A stretch of 64,000 nucleotides of DNA from Eilatimonas milleporae (GCF_003688555.1 NZ_REFR01000010.1:620001-684000); one strand, 5' to 3'; shown: positions 54,347 to 63,277, counted from the stretch's first letter. Notes: generated by a model not told the origin, from the sequence alone. Made by a program: numbers and translations.

Positions 54347-55533
54347 CCCTGCCCCTCCTGCTGTCGCGCGGCATCCTGCACGACCTGAAGGCGCTCGGCG
54401 GTACGACGTACCTGAACGGCCACATGCTGGCCAGCGCGCCCCATGGCACCACTGACCATGGGGACGCCACCGCATTTCAGGACAATTTCGTCTCCAGGCG
54501 TTTTGTTAAACAATATGGTCTGCCCGACCTGGAGATTCATCACATCGCGCAGAGACATGCTGGTTTCATCGATTATCGCCTGAAGATCGACGTCCGCCTG
54601 CCACAATTCCGTCGCCAGATGGGTTTCCCAGATGGTATCGCGCCCGAATTTCTCCCCCATGAAACGCTGTAGCAGCAGTTCGCGAATTGGCTCAAGCGTG
54701 GCATAGGGAAACAGGATTTCCAGCCGTCCGCCCCGGTCTTCCATATCGACACGCAGCTTGATCAGAACCGACGCGTTGGGCGGACGGGCAATGGTGGCAA
54801 AACGCGGATTGGTCTCCAGCCGATCAAAGGTGAAATTGACAGGCGACAGCGGTTCAAAGGCGCCACACATGTCCTTCAGGACAACGGAAATCATCCGTTC
54901 CACCAGCGTCTGCTCGATGGTTGTGTAGGGACGTCCCTCGATCCGCATCGCAGCCGTCCCCCGCCGCCCGCCAAGAAGGACATCAACGATGGAATAAATC
55001 AGGCTGGAGTCAACGGTAATCAGACCGTAATTGTCCCATTCTTCCGCACGGAAAACGGCCAGCATGGCCGGCAAGGGTATGGAATTGAGATAGTCGCCAA
55101 AACGCACCGATGTAATATTGTCGAGAGAAACCTCGATGTTGTCGGAGGTAAAATTACGCAACGAGGTGGACATCATCCGCACCATGCGGTCAAAAATGAT
55201 GTCCATCATCGGAAGCCGCTCGTAAGAGACGAGCGCGCTGTTGATCAGGGCATGGATACCCGTTGTCTCACCGGTGTCGGAATCCCCGTCAAAACCAAGC
55301 AGACTGTCAATCTCATCCTGATCCAGCACACGTCCGGGTGACGGCGAATCCATGTCCTCATCGCCATCTTCGGCAGCACCTTCACTGGCCATGGCCTCCC
55401 ACTCGGCGGCCATGGCGTCCTGATCATCCGGATCGGCGGAACCCTCATCGCCGTCATCGCCGTCTCCAGCCATTGCGGCCCATTCCGCTGCCAGGGCGTC
55501 GTCGTCTACCGGTTCGTCGTCGTCTTCAGCCAT
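54343..55533 (-). CDS. fliM: Flagellar motor switch protein FliM
   Basis: 396 residues. The CheY-binding N-terminal motif is LDQDEIDSLLGF at residues 70-81 rather than at the very N terminus. Before it lies a roughly 65-residue acidic extension with two copies of an AAEWxAM motif (residues 15-21 and 42-48). The middle domain (SYERLPMMDIIFDRMVRMM, TSVRFGDYLNSIPLPAML, VDVLLGGRRG) and the C-terminal SpoA domain (LNLQVGQTILFNKTPGDEIVLKCGGVP, read in part) are standard. FliM forms the C ring with FliG and FliN. The stop overlaps the DUF6468-type gene. Confidence 0.95.
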   Translation of the reverse strand: MAEDDDEPVDDDALAAEWAAMAGDGDDGDEGSADPDDQDAMAAEWEAMASEGAAEDGDEDMDSPSPGRVLDQDEIDSLLGFDGDSDTGETTGIHALINSALVSYERLPMMDIIFDRMVRMMSTSLRNFTSDNIEVSLDNITSVRFGDYLNSIPLPAMLAVFRAEEWDNYGLITVDSSLIYSIVDVLLGGRRGTAAMRIEGRPYTTIEQTLVERMISVVLKDMCGAFEPLSPVNFTFDRLETNPRFATIARPPNASVLIKLRVDMEDRGGRLEILFPYATLEPIRELLLQRFMGEKFGRDTIWETHLATELWQADVDLQAIIDETSMSLRDVMNLQVGQTILFNKTPGDEIVLKCGGVPMVSGAMGRAGQHVAVQVRRTAERLQVVQDAARQQEGQG

Positions 55534-55648
55534 TGATCATTCACCCATGGGCATGGACTGCCGGTCCGTGTGACGCAGTCCCATCGCTATGCGACAGGCC
55601 TCATCGGCTTCCTGTTGCCAAATTGTCCTTGCCACTTGCCGCCACACA

Positions 55649-56236
55649 TTAACCGCCCTGAATCAGAAATTCCTGAAAAAGGATATCCTTGACCCGCGTC
55701 GGAGCAACCGCTTGATTGATGCGCATAAGCAGTTCCTCCTTGAGACGGAATATGCCCGCGGCACCGTCCAGGTCTTCGGGCCGCAATTCACGCATATAGG
55801 CATTGAATTCATCCAGTATGCGGGGCAGCTTTGTCTCAAGGTCGGCAAGATAGCTTTGCCTGTCCACTTCAAGGGTAATTCTGGCCTTGAGAAAGCTGGC
55901 ACCCTGTCCACCGGTATTCAGGTTATAAAGCTGGTCGGGCAAGGGGTAGAAAAGAAGCTGCAATTCCTCAAGCGGGACGTCTTCTTCCAACTGCGCGCGG
56001 CGTTGGGCCGCTTCATCCGCCAGGCGCTCCAGTTCCTGCTCAACCGAGCCGGAGGCATCTTCGGGGACCTCTTCCTCGCTTCCGCCCGAGAACAACGAAA
56101 TCAGACCGACAATACCAAGCAGCACAACAAATACAGCGCCGCCAATCATGGCGATCTGTTTGCCGCCAAGCCGCTTGCGCTCGAGACCTTCAACGAGGTC
56201 CGCTTCATCAAGTACCGGCGCTTCGGTATCCGTCAT
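55649..56236 (-). CDS. fliL: Flagellar basal-body-associated protein FliL
   Basis: 195 residues. A short cytoplasmic N terminus, one membrane helix (IAMIGGAVFVVLLGIVGLISLF), an acidic, Glu-rich linker and the FliL periplasmic domain (FYPLPDQLYNLNTGGQGASFLKARITLEV; RVKDILFQEFLIQGG). FliL surrounds the stator at the motor and helps torque or swarming. AGGCAGG precedes the ATG at 56236. It heads the minus-strand fliL-fliM-DUF6468-motE group, divergent from flgF. Confidence 0.9.
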   Translation of the reverse strand: MTDTEAPVLDEADLVEGLERKRLGGKQIAMIGGAVFVVLLGIVGLISLFSGGSEEEVPEDASGSVEQELERLADEAAQRRAQLEEDVPLEELQLLFYPLPDQLYNLNTGGQGASFLKARITLEVDRQSYLADLETKLPRILDEFNAYMRELRPEDLDGAAGIFRLKEELLMRINQAVAPTRVKDILFQEFLIQGG

Positions 56237-56515
56237 AGCCTGCCTATTCGTATTCTTCTTTTACGCCGCTTTCCACCGTGCACAGCGAAACCAGGCAGAG
56301 CCGACGCCTGCCTGACTGCATTGGAACATCGTTGTGTCACACTGCGCGAAGCTAAAGATATCTTTAAACTCGTATAGTTAACAAGCCATGAAGGCCTTGT
56401 GAGAAGCAAACATGTGCCAAAATGCATTTTGTGGTGAAGAAAAGCTTGCCGCACCGGCAGGCTCTACCCGGCAAACGATAGCTCTCCCCTGTAGCCACAC
56501 CGCGATATATCAATT

Positions 56516-56528
56516 TAATATATTGATT
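56516..56528 (-). promoter_or_regulatory. IHF-like binding site
   Basis: Minus-strand AATCAATATATTA matches the IHF consensus WATCAANNNNTTR at every fixed position. It overlaps a 6-base inverted repeat ATCAAT/ATTGAT (56509-56527) and lies 16 bases before the -24 element of the flgF sigma54-type promoter. IHF bending is common at such promoters. Confidence 0.55.
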
Positions 56529-56544
56529 TAAAAAGAAAAAATTT

Positions 56545-56561
56545 TTGGCACACTTTCTGCT
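56545..56561 (+). promoter_or_regulatory. Sigma54-type promoter for flgFGAH
   Basis: TTGGCACACTTTCTGCT: GG and GC are exactly 10 bases apart, and the -24 element TTGGCAC is near-perfect; the -12 element is CTGCT. It lies about 100 bases upstream of the flgF ATG. Sigma54 control of rod/hook genes is usual in alphaproteobacteria. Confidence 0.75.
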
Positions 56562-56659
56562 TCGGTGTCGATGGCAATATGCCGGACCAACCGGCAGCAC
56601 ACCGGCATCAGATCAGAATACATGCCGGACCCGGTTGACCGATGAGCTGGAGAAAACAC

Positions 56660-57406
56660 ATGGACACAACACTTTTTCTGGGCATGTCAAATCAAGCCGC
56701 GCTTCGGCGCAGGATGGATATCATCGCCCACAATGTTGCCAACATGTCGACGACAGCCTTTAAAAAGGAACGTGTTGTTTTCCAGCAGCATCTGATGGAC
56801 GCCGCAGGGGCCCAGGCCACCCAAGGGGGCCGCATCTCATATGTTCTCGACCATGGCATCATCCGCAATCTGGATCAGGGCACCATGATCGCAACGAACA
56901 ATCCCCTGGACGTTTTCATTGACGGACAGGCATATCTGAGTGTCCTCAATCAGGCCGGCGAAACATTCTACACCCGCAACGGCCGCATGACACTGGACAA
57001 TGAAGGCTTTCTCTCCCTGCTCTCGGGAGAGAGGGTGCTCGGCGTAAATGGTGATACCATACAGACCACCGCCGCCGATGGCACGCCGACCATTTCAGAA
57101 AATGGCGGGGTCATCGGAGATCTGGGTGCAATAGGCCAGCTACGCCTTGTCACATTCGACAATGAACAATTGATGTCGCGCGAAGGCGGCAGCCTTTACA
57201 GCACCACGCAGGCACCACAGGAAGTGGATGACCTGACCATCGCCCGGGTTGTCTCCAACGGATATGAAAGCTCGAATGTCAATGCCGTCGAAATGATGGC
57301 CGAGATGATCAAGGTCCAGCGCAGCTACCAGTCCGCACAGCGTAACAGCAATACCATCAATGACCTGCGCGAAGACAGCCTTGACCGGCTGGCGCGCGTT
57401 CAGTGA
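56660..57406 (+). CDS. flgF: Flagellar proximal rod protein FlgF
   Basis: 248 residues of the flagellar rod. The N-terminal rod/hook motif is ALRRRMDIIAHNVANMSTTAFKKERVVF; the C terminus SNVNAVEMMAEMIKVQRSYQSAQRN is the matching C-terminal helix (SNVNxVxEMxxMI). TGGAGAAAA precedes the ATG at 56660. First gene of the sigma54-type operon flgF-flgG-flgA-flgH. Confidence 0.93.
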   Translation: MDTTLFLGMSNQAALRRRMDIIAHNVANMSTTAFKKERVVFQQHLMDAAGAQATQGGRISYVLDHGIIRNLDQGTMIATNNPLDVFIDGQAYLSVLNQAGETFYTRNGRMTLDNEGFLSLLSGERVLGVNGDTIQTTAADGTPTISENGGVIGDLGAIGQLRLVTFDNEQLMSREGGSLYSTTQAPQEVDDLTIARVVSNGYESSNVNAVEMMAEMIKVQRSYQSAQRNSNTINDLREDSLDRLARVQ

Positions 57407-57503
57407 CCGGCGATGGCCTTGAAAGGGATGACCCCATGACACACGGCTCTCGCAAAACCCGGTTTCTTACAAATCCTGATGACCGCACAGGGAAGGACGT
57501 GAC

Positions 57504-58289
57504 ATGAAAGCCCTTGCAACCGCAGCCACGGGGATGCTGGCCCAACAGCTCAATGTTGAGGTTATTTCCAATAATATCGCCAATATGAACACGACCGCTT
57601 TCAAACGGCAACGGGCGGAATTTCAGGACCTGCTTTACCAGAATATCGAGCGGGTCGGTACAAACTCCTCGGATGCGGGCACGGTCCTGCCAAGCGGGAT
57701 TCAGGTTGGCGTGGGCGTACGCACAGCAGGCATTTACCGTATTACCGATCAGGGCAGCCTGCAAAACACCGGAAATGTTTTTGACCTGGCCATCAACGGC
57801 CGCGGTTATTTCCGTATGTTGCTGCCCGACGGTCAGGAAGCCTATACCCGCGCAGGTGCGTTTCAGATCGATCAGAACGGTCAGCTCGTCAATCCGGACG
57901 GTTTCATCATCCAGCCGGCTGTCAATATTCCCAATGATGCTGTTGGTGTGACCATCAACGAGCAAGGTCAGGTTCAGGCCACTATTGACGGTCAGGTCCA
58001 GCCCCAGATCGTCGGCCAGCTGGATATCGCCACTTTTGCCAACGAGGTTGGCCTGGAAGCCATAGGCGGCAACCTTTTCCTGGAAAGTCAGGCAAGCGGC
58101 CCGGCCGTCATCAGCACCCCCGGTCAGCCGGGTTTCGGAAATATTCTGCAAGGCTTTCTGGAGCAATCCAATGTGAACGCGGTGCAGGAGATCACATCGA
58201 TGATCACGGCCCAGCGGGCCTATGACCTGAACTCACGCGTGATTTCCACGGCGGATGAAATGCTGAACTCGGCCAATAATCTCCGCTAA
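57504..58289 (+). CDS. flgG: Flagellar distal rod protein FlgG
   Basis: 261 residues, the standard FlgG length. It starts MKALATAATGMLAQQLNVEVISNNIANMNTTAFKRQ (read in part), has the FlgG-type GSLQNTGNVFDLAINGRGYFR and ends EQSNVNAVQEITSMITAQRAYDLNSRVI. FlgG forms the distal rod between MS ring and hook. GGGAAGGACG lies before the ATG. Confidence 0.96.
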   Translation: MKALATAATGMLAQQLNVEVISNNIANMNTTAFKRQRAEFQDLLYQNIERVGTNSSDAGTVLPSGIQVGVGVRTAGIYRITDQGSLQNTGNVFDLAINGRGYFRMLLPDGQEAYTRAGAFQIDQNGQLVNPDGFIIQPAVNIPNDAVGVTINEQGQVQATIDGQVQPQIVGQLDIATFANEVGLEAIGGNLFLESQASGPAVISTPGQPGFGNILQGFLEQSNVNAVQEITSMITAQRAYDLNSRVISTADEMLNSANNLR

Positions 58290-58319
58290 CACCGGTTACG
58301 GCCCGATGAGGATATCGAC

Positions 58320-59321
58320 ATGACCCGCGCCTCTCACACGACGAAACGGATGCACCGGAAACCGGTACGCCACGGCATAACAGCCCTGGTGTTGACAAGC
58401 ATGGCGGCCATGTTTGCCGCGACGCCGGCCTATGCCGTCACAATCCGGCAAAACATCGTGGTGTCAGGGTCCACCATACGTCTTGGCGATCTTTTCACCG
58501 ATATCGGCGACAAAGCCGAAGATACCGTTCTGGATGCTCCCGTACCGGGCCGCACAATCAACCTGACCCAATTCGACCTGATACGGATCATCAAGGACAA
58601 CGATATTGACTGGACGCTGCCGGGCCATATCCGCCGTGTGACCATCCGGCGTGATGGTATTCCCGTTGAAGAACGGGATCTTGAAATGCTGATTGCAGAC
58701 CTCGCCATATCGGAAGGCGCGGCCCCGTCCCTGAATGTTCGGCTATTCGGACGGTTCGATAATTTATATCTGCCCCATGGCGCAACCTTGTCGGATATTG
58801 AAATTGACCGCTTCAGCCTTTCGAGCCGGCGGGACCGCTTCAGTGCCGTTTTGCGGTTTCCAACGGGAAAAAGCACCCAGGACATATCGATCACGGGCCG
58901 GCTCGAGGAAATGCACAGCGTTCCTGTTCTGGCTCGCCAGATCAGGCCAGGAGATGTCGTGCGGCAAGGTGACATTACGTGGATGGATATCCCTGTTCAG
59001 CGTGTAAACGCCCGTGTGATCCAGACCACCGACCAGATCATCGGCATGACCCTGCGTCGCCCCTTGAGGACAGGGTACCCCCTGATGACAACTGACCTGA
59101 CACGTCCCCTGGCCGTGGAAAAAGGGCATGCCGTCAGCATCACATACAGCGCCGGAGCCCTGAAACTGGCCGCAGCCGGCCGGGCCATGCAGGACGGTGC
59201 GAAGGGTGACACGATCAGAGTCATGAACAGCGCATCAAACCAGGCACTTGATGCGCGTGTCATCAGCACCAATCAGGTGGAAGTCATCAGTATCCGGTCT
59301 CTCCTGACGGCAAACAGATAA
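58320..59321 (+). CDS. flgA: Flagella basal-body P-ring formation protein FlgA
   Basis: 333 residues. Signal peptide ending TPAYA, then a SAF-type C-terminal domain (VPVLARQIRPGDVVRQGDITWMD; IIGMTLRRPLRTGYPLMTTDL). Longer than enteric FlgA (about 220) with an extra N-terminal domain, as is common in alphaproteobacteria. FlgA is the periplasmic chaperone needed to assemble FlgI into the P ring. Confidence 0.92.
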   Translation: MTRASHTTKRMHRKPVRHGITALVLTSMAAMFAATPAYAVTIRQNIVVSGSTIRLGDLFTDIGDKAEDTVLDAPVPGRTINLTQFDLIRIIKDNDIDWTLPGHIRRVTIRRDGIPVEERDLEMLIADLAISEGAAPSLNVRLFGRFDNLYLPHGATLSDIEIDRFSLSSRRDRFSAVLRFPTGKSTQDISITGRLEEMHSVPVLARQIRPGDVVRQGDITWMDIPVQRVNARVIQTTDQIIGMTLRRPLRTGYPLMTTDLTRPLAVEKGHAVSITYSAGALKLAAAGRAMQDGAKGDTIRVMNSASNQALDARVISTNQVEVISIRSLLTANR

Positions 59322-59354
59322 GACCAACAGGGCAGTCCATTTTGGAGACAGACA

Positions 59355-60143
59355 ATGCGGAAGCACGTTCAACAACTTGTTACCATATCGGTTCTCGCCG
59401 CCAGCCTCGGGGCGTGCTCCAACCTGAACAGACTTGGCTCTATCGGTCAGGAACCGCCCATGAGTGCCATCAAGGATGTGGTCGCCCCCGTAAGGGAAAG
59501 CACGATCAGCGTGCCCCAACCCGACCCCAATCGTAAACATGAGGCGAATTCCCTGTGGCGAACAGGTGCCCGGGCCTTTTTTGAAGACCAGCGCGCCAGT
59601 CAGGTGGGCGATATTCTTACGGTACAGATCGCCATTGCCGACCAGGCCCAGATCGGCAATCAGACATCGCGCAGCAGGTCGTCAAGCGAGGAAGTGGGGC
59701 TGGATAATTTCGGCGGCGTGGAAACAGCCATTCCGTTTCTGTATACGAACAATGACGCCCCGGACGGCAGCATTCACGATGGCATTCGGGATGCGTTCGA
59801 TCCCGGTTCTCTTGTCGATGCGGACTCGGCATCGAACTATACCGGCAACGGGGCTGTAAACCGCAGCGAAACCATCAATCTGACAGTCGCCGCAATCGTC
59901 ACAGACGTTCTGCCCAACGGCAATCTGGTCATTCAGGGCCGGCAGGAAGTCCGCGTGAACTTCGAAAAGCGTGAGCTGCTGATTGCCGGGATCGTACGGC
60001 CTGAAGATATCTCCAGCGCCAATATCGTCCAGCATACACAGGTTGCCGAAGCCCGCATTGCCTATGGCGGCAAGGGCCAACTGACAGACGTACAGCAGCC
60101 GCGCTACGGCACCCAGCTGTACGACATCGTCTTTCCCTTTTAA
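59355..60143 (+). CDS. flgH: Flagellar L-ring lipoprotein FlgH
   Basis: 262 residues. Lipobox LAASLGACSN gives an outer-membrane lipoprotein. Conserved parts: SLWRTGARAFFEDQRASQVGDILTVQIAI, NGNLVIQGRQEVRVNFEKRELLIAGIVRPEDI and the terminal GKGQLTDVQQPRYGTQLYDIVFPF. FlgH forms the L ring around the distal rod. TTTTGGAGAC precedes the ATG. Last gene of the flgF operon. Confidence 0.95.
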   Translation: MRKHVQQLVTISVLAASLGACSNLNRLGSIGQEPPMSAIKDVVAPVRESTISVPQPDPNRKHEANSLWRTGARAFFEDQRASQVGDILTVQIAIADQAQIGNQTSRSRSSSEEVGLDNFGGVETAIPFLYTNNDAPDGSIHDGIRDAFDPGSLVDADSASNYTGNGAVNRSETINLTVAAIVTDVLPNGNLVIQGRQEVRVNFEKRELLIAGIVRPEDISSANIVQHTQVAEARIAYGGKGQLTDVQQPRYGTQLYDIVFPF

Positions 60144-60236
60144 CAGCATTCGGAAGAAAGGAGGTGCACTGAGGAAATTTGTTGGAACGCTTATCGAAAA
60201 AGCCAACTTCAATCTGCTGAGATCTTCATGCAGTGG

Positions 60237-60276
60237 CCGGACGTCCGCAAAGTGGCGCCCGGCCCTTTTCTTTTGA
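60237..60276 (+). terminator. Rho-independent terminator candidate after flgH
   Basis: GGCCGG at 60237-60242 pairs with CCGGCC at 60261-60266, followed by CTTTTCTTTT. The stem is short and the loop long (18 bases), but the T-rich tail and position 94 bases after flgH fit a terminator for the flgF operon. Confidence 0.55.
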
Positions 60277-60429
60277 CCGGCATTTCTATGCAGCGGTCTC
60301 AGTCCAAAGCGGTTGATAATCCGGCATTGGAGCATTTCGAAAGCACCAGTGCACCCAAACCATGATCGGCTGCTATACCGTCAACCTGGCTACAGACACA
60401 GTGTAAAACAAATGGAAAACTACAGTCGG

Positions 60430-60861
60430 TCAGTCGTCGCGGTGGACTTTTTCGGCGCGCTCATGCGCTTCCTGAGCCTCGATCGTCATTGTGGCAATAG
60501 GCCGGGCATCGAGGCGTTTCAAGCTGATGGGTTCCCCGGTGACTTCACAATATCCATATTCACCGGTTTCAATCCGGCGAAGAGCGGAGTCAATCTTGGC
60601 CACAAGCTTGCGCTGGCGGTCACGCGTGCGCAGTTCCACAGACCAATCCGTCTCGGATGAAGCCCTGTCGGCAATATCCGGCTCCCTCAGGTTATCTTCC
60701 TGAAGGTTTTGTAGGGTCTCGGCAGACTCCCGCAGAATTTCCTGCTTCCAGTTGAGAAGTTTCCGGCGAAAATATTCAAGCTGGAGAGGATTCATAAAGT
60801 CCTCGTCCGCACCGGGATAATAGTCTTCAGGCAATTCGATAGCTGACGAAGTTTGCGACAT
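60430..60861 (-). CDS. dksA: DksA-family RNA-polymerase-binding protein, single-Cys variant
   Basis: About 143 residues. A long coiled coil carries the tip motif DIADRAS with DxxDxA (Asp64, Asp67, Ala69 in the longer frame) that acts in the RNA polymerase secondary channel. The zinc-finger position keeps one Cys (GYCEVTGEPISLKRLDARP), with the other usual Cys replaced by Thr, Asp-like and Ala residues, as in the alphaproteobacterial DksA of Rhodobacter, which works without the full zinc site. It responds to ppGpp to retune transcription. The second Met is favoured as start. Confidence 0.9.
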   Translation of the reverse strand: MSQTSSAIELPEDYYPGADEDFMNPLQLEYFRRKLLNWKQEILRESAETLQNLQEDNLREPDIADRASSETDWSVELRTRDRQRKLVAKIDSALRRIETGEYGYCEVTGEPISLKRLDARPIATMTIEAQEAHERAEKVHRDD

Positions 60862-61108
60862 TGTCACTCTCTACCCCACTGTCTTTTTCCGACTGTCTTT
60901 ATTTCTGCACCCGGCCTTGTACCATGCGGAGCCAGCATCATGGGCAAGGTGCGGATCAAATCCGTATATGACAGGTTTTACGGCTGATCGAGTTCCGTTC
61001 CCTCCAAACACGGATTTCAGCAGCCGTTATATAGAGATTTATAGAGACTGGCACAAGCGCTAATAATATGGGATTTCCATCTTGAGGAAAACATTATAAA
61101 GACTTGTA

Positions 61109-61531
61109 TTAAAACCCATATTTGGCAAGTTCGACTTCCGCTCTAAGCTCGATTTCACCCAATATGTCATCAAGACGGGTATCATCGGCACGGGTGCGAT
61201 GGTCGCGTGCCAGCCCGGCGAGGGACCGCAACTGCACCGCCGGAATTGCGCCCAACAAAATGGCCCGCCGGATACCTTCCAGAACATCCAGCATATCCTC
61301 GGCCCGGCGCAAGCCTTTTGACCGCCCGGCCGCTGCGTCGGGCACTTCCTGAAGACTTAGCAAAGCGTCAAGCTGCGCGAGAGGCGCTGCCCCGCTGACA
61401 GGGGCGCTACCACCCTTCTGTTCAGCTTCGCCAAGCGCTTCGCTGAATGCCGTTCCACTGCCCGCAGTGCGCCTGCGGCCAGCTTTCTGAACAGATTTCG
61501 GACTGATACGATCTGGGCCGGTGATCTTCAT
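61109..61531 (-). CDS. fliX: Flagellar assembly regulator FliX
   Basis: 140 residues. It starts MKITGPDRISP and ends with a helical region (AEDMLDVLEGIRRAILLGAIPAVQLRSLAGL) and AEVELAKYGF, the FliX family pattern. In Caulobacter FliX links early flagellar assembly to the sigma54 activator FlbD, so its presence supports sigma54 control of the genes around it. No FlbD is in the window. Faces away from flgI. Confidence 0.9.
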   Translation of the reverse strand: MKITGPDRISPKSVQKAGRRRTAGSGTAFSEALGEAEQKGGSAPVSGAAPLAQLDALLSLQEVPDAAAGRSKGLRRAEDMLDVLEGIRRAILLGAIPAVQLRSLAGLARDHRTRADDTRLDDILGEIELRAEVELAKYGF

Positions 61532-61693
61532 AAGGACAATTTAGGCCGCCGAATAAAAACGGGCAAGTCCCGCCAGCCGTCACGGCAATATTTTCCCGCA
61601 TTACGGCAAGCGCTTAATGCGATCTGTCCTCTTCAAACCATCCGAAGCCATTCGGGCAAGGCCGTCGGCGATTTCAAGCACCTCCAGGAAAAC

Positions 61694-61709
61694 TGGCATG
61701 CATATCGCA
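61694..61709 (+). promoter_or_regulatory. Sigma54-type promoter upstream of flgI
   Basis: TGGCATG-CATA-TCGCA: GG and GC are exactly 10 bases apart; 6 of 7 and 4 of 5 consensus positions match. About 84 bases before the flgI start, within a fliX-flgI divergent region. Expected to drive flgI, the flgJ-like and flgN-like genes under FlbD/FliX control. Confidence 0.72.
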
Positions 61710-61792
61710 TTAGAGGTCAATGACGATACTGCCTTTGCCATCCTTTAAAGGACGGCGGCAGAAAAGCGGCTTTTGAGACAAGGATGAATTCC

Positions 61793-62932
61793 GTGCATAA
61801 ATCTGGCCATACATATACAGCCCGAGTGTGTTTTTTCCTTTTGATGGCCGTATCCGTTTTGCTGCCGGTGTCAACCGCCATGGCGGTGCCCACACGCCTG
61901 AAAGACATCATATCAATAGAAGGGGTGAGGGATAACCAATTGGTCGGGTACGGCCTTGTCGTCGGATTGGACCGGTCCGGGGATATCATCCTCAATACAC
62001 CTTACACCGAGCAAAGTATCAACGCCATGCTGGAACGGCTTGGTATCAATACAAAAGGCCGCATCCAACGTGGGCAGAATGTTGCCGCCGTGATGGTCAC
62101 GGCCACCCTGCCCGCCTTTGCCCGCCAGGGGACGCGCATTGATGTCTCAATCGGGTCCATCGGCGATGCACAGGATCTCAAGGGCGGAATTTTGCTTGCC
62201 ACGCCGCTCCTGGGCGCGGACGGCGAGGTTTATGCCGTCGCGCAAGGCGGGGTTGCCGTCGCCGGTTTCTCGGCACAGGGCGATGCCGGCAGTATCACGC
62301 AAGGCGTTCCCACCTCGGGCCGGATTGCAAATGGTGCCATTGTGGAACGCGAGGTCGAATTCGAGCTGAGCGATTTAAACACCATCAAGCTTTCATTGCA
62401 CAATCCGGACCTGACCACCGCGCAACGCATCGCGGATAAGATCAACGATCACCTCGGCATGTTTTTGTCGCTGCCTCTTGATCCCGCCACGGTCCAACTG
62501 AACCGGCCTGTCGGGTACGAGAAATCCCTTGTCCAGATGCTGATCGATATGGAGCGGCTGGAAATCGAGCCGGACCAAAGGGCCCGGGTGGTCATCGACG
62601 AACGGACAGGCATTATCGTCATGGGCTCGGAAGTCCGCATTAACTCGGTCGCCATCGCCCAGGGCAATCTGACAATTACCATTTCCGAAACACCGCTGGT
62701 TTCTCAGCCGGCACCATTCTCGGAACAGGGCCAGACGGCGATTGTCCCACGCACAAATATTGCGATCGACGATGGCAGCGACCGCCAGCTTGGCATTCTA
62801 CCGCCCACGGTCACCCTTCAGGAACTGGTTGACGGACTGAACGCCCTTGGTGTCGGACCGCGCGATATGATCTCGATTTTACAGGCCATAAAAGCCGCCG
62901 GCGCGATGCAGGCCGAACTGGAAGTGATGTAA
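61793..62932 (+). CDS. flgI: Flagellar P-ring protein FlgI
   Basis: 379 residues. Signal peptide (VCFFLLMAVSVLLPVSTAMA), then the FlgI core RLKDIISIEGVRDNQLVGYGLVVGLDRSGD, FARQGTRIDVSIGSIGDAQDL, VIDERTGIIVMGSEVRI and the end DMISILQAIKAAGAMQAELEVM. Forms the periplasmic P ring with FlgA help. A GTG at 61793 with AAGGA eight bases before it is preferred to the ATG nine bases earlier, which overlaps that site. The stop forms TAATG with the next gene. Confidence 0.95.
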   Translation: MHKSGHTYTARVCFFLLMAVSVLLPVSTAMAVPTRLKDIISIEGVRDNQLVGYGLVVGLDRSGDIILNTPYTEQSINAMLERLGINTKGRIQRGQNVAAVMVTATLPAFARQGTRIDVSIGSIGDAQDLKGGILLATPLLGADGEVYAVAQGGVAVAGFSAQGDAGSITQGVPTSGRIANGAIVEREVEFELSDLNTIKLSLHNPDLTTAQRIADKINDHLGMFLSLPLDPATVQLNRPVGYEKSLVQMLIDMERLEIEPDQRARVVIDERTGIIVMGSEVRINSVAIAQGNLTITISETPLVSQPAPFSEQGQTAIVPRTNIAIDDGSDRQLGILPPTVTLQELVDGLNALGVGPRDMISILQAIKAAGAMQAELEVM

Positions 62933-63276
62933 TGTCCGAGGCGTTGTTACATTCTGCCCCATATGCCGCTGTGGACACGCGGCTTTCTCAGGCACGAGCG
63001 GCTCTGGACAAGGCAGCGCAAGGTACGCCCCGAAATGGCGAAAAAGATCCGCAAGCCTGGGATGCCGCCGTTCAGTTCGAAGCCGTTTTCCTGTCACAGA
63101 TGCTGGGCCCGATGATGGAAACGGTTCCGACCAACGATCTTATGGGGGGCGGCCATGCAGAAGGTATCTATCGCGGCATGATGGTGGATGAGATCGGCAA
63201 GGTGATGGCGCGCACCGGCAGCATCGGCATAGCCGATAAAGTCTATCAGGAACTTATCAAACTTCAGGAGCATTGA
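62932..63276 (+). CDS. FlgJ-like rod-binding protein without hydrolase domain
   Basis: 114 residues matching only the N-terminal rod-scaffold domain of FlgJ: AVQFEAVFLSQMLGPMMETVPTNDLMGGGHAEGIYRGMMVDEIGKVMARTGSIGIADKVYQEL (read in part). The muramidase half of enteric FlgJ is missing, as in most alphaproteobacteria, where a separate enzyme opens the peptidoglycan. The ATG overlaps the flgI stop by one base (TAATG). Confidence 0.87.
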   Translation: MSEALLHSAPYAAVDTRLSQARAALDKAAQGTPRNGEKDPQAWDAAVQFEAVFLSQMLGPMMETVPTNDLMGGGHAEGIYRGMMVDEIGKVMARTGSIGIADKVYQELIKLQEH

Positions 63277-63277
63277 G

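Larger units (their letters stand above)
56237..56659. promoter_or_regulatory. Divergent control region between fliL and flgF
   Basis: About 420 bases with no gene. The flgF-side third is very AT-rich. It contains an IHF-like site and a sigma54-type promoter facing flgF (listed separately), and, facing fliL, a sigma54-like sequence at about 56405-56422 whose GG and GC are only 9 apart. It should hold promoters for both flagellar operons. Confidence 0.6.

Noticed and set aside
56405-56422. Sigma54-like sequence TTGGCACATGTTTGCTT on the minus strand, facing fliL
   Set aside because: The conserved GG and GC are 9, not 10, bases apart, and this spacing normally destroys sigma54 promoter function.
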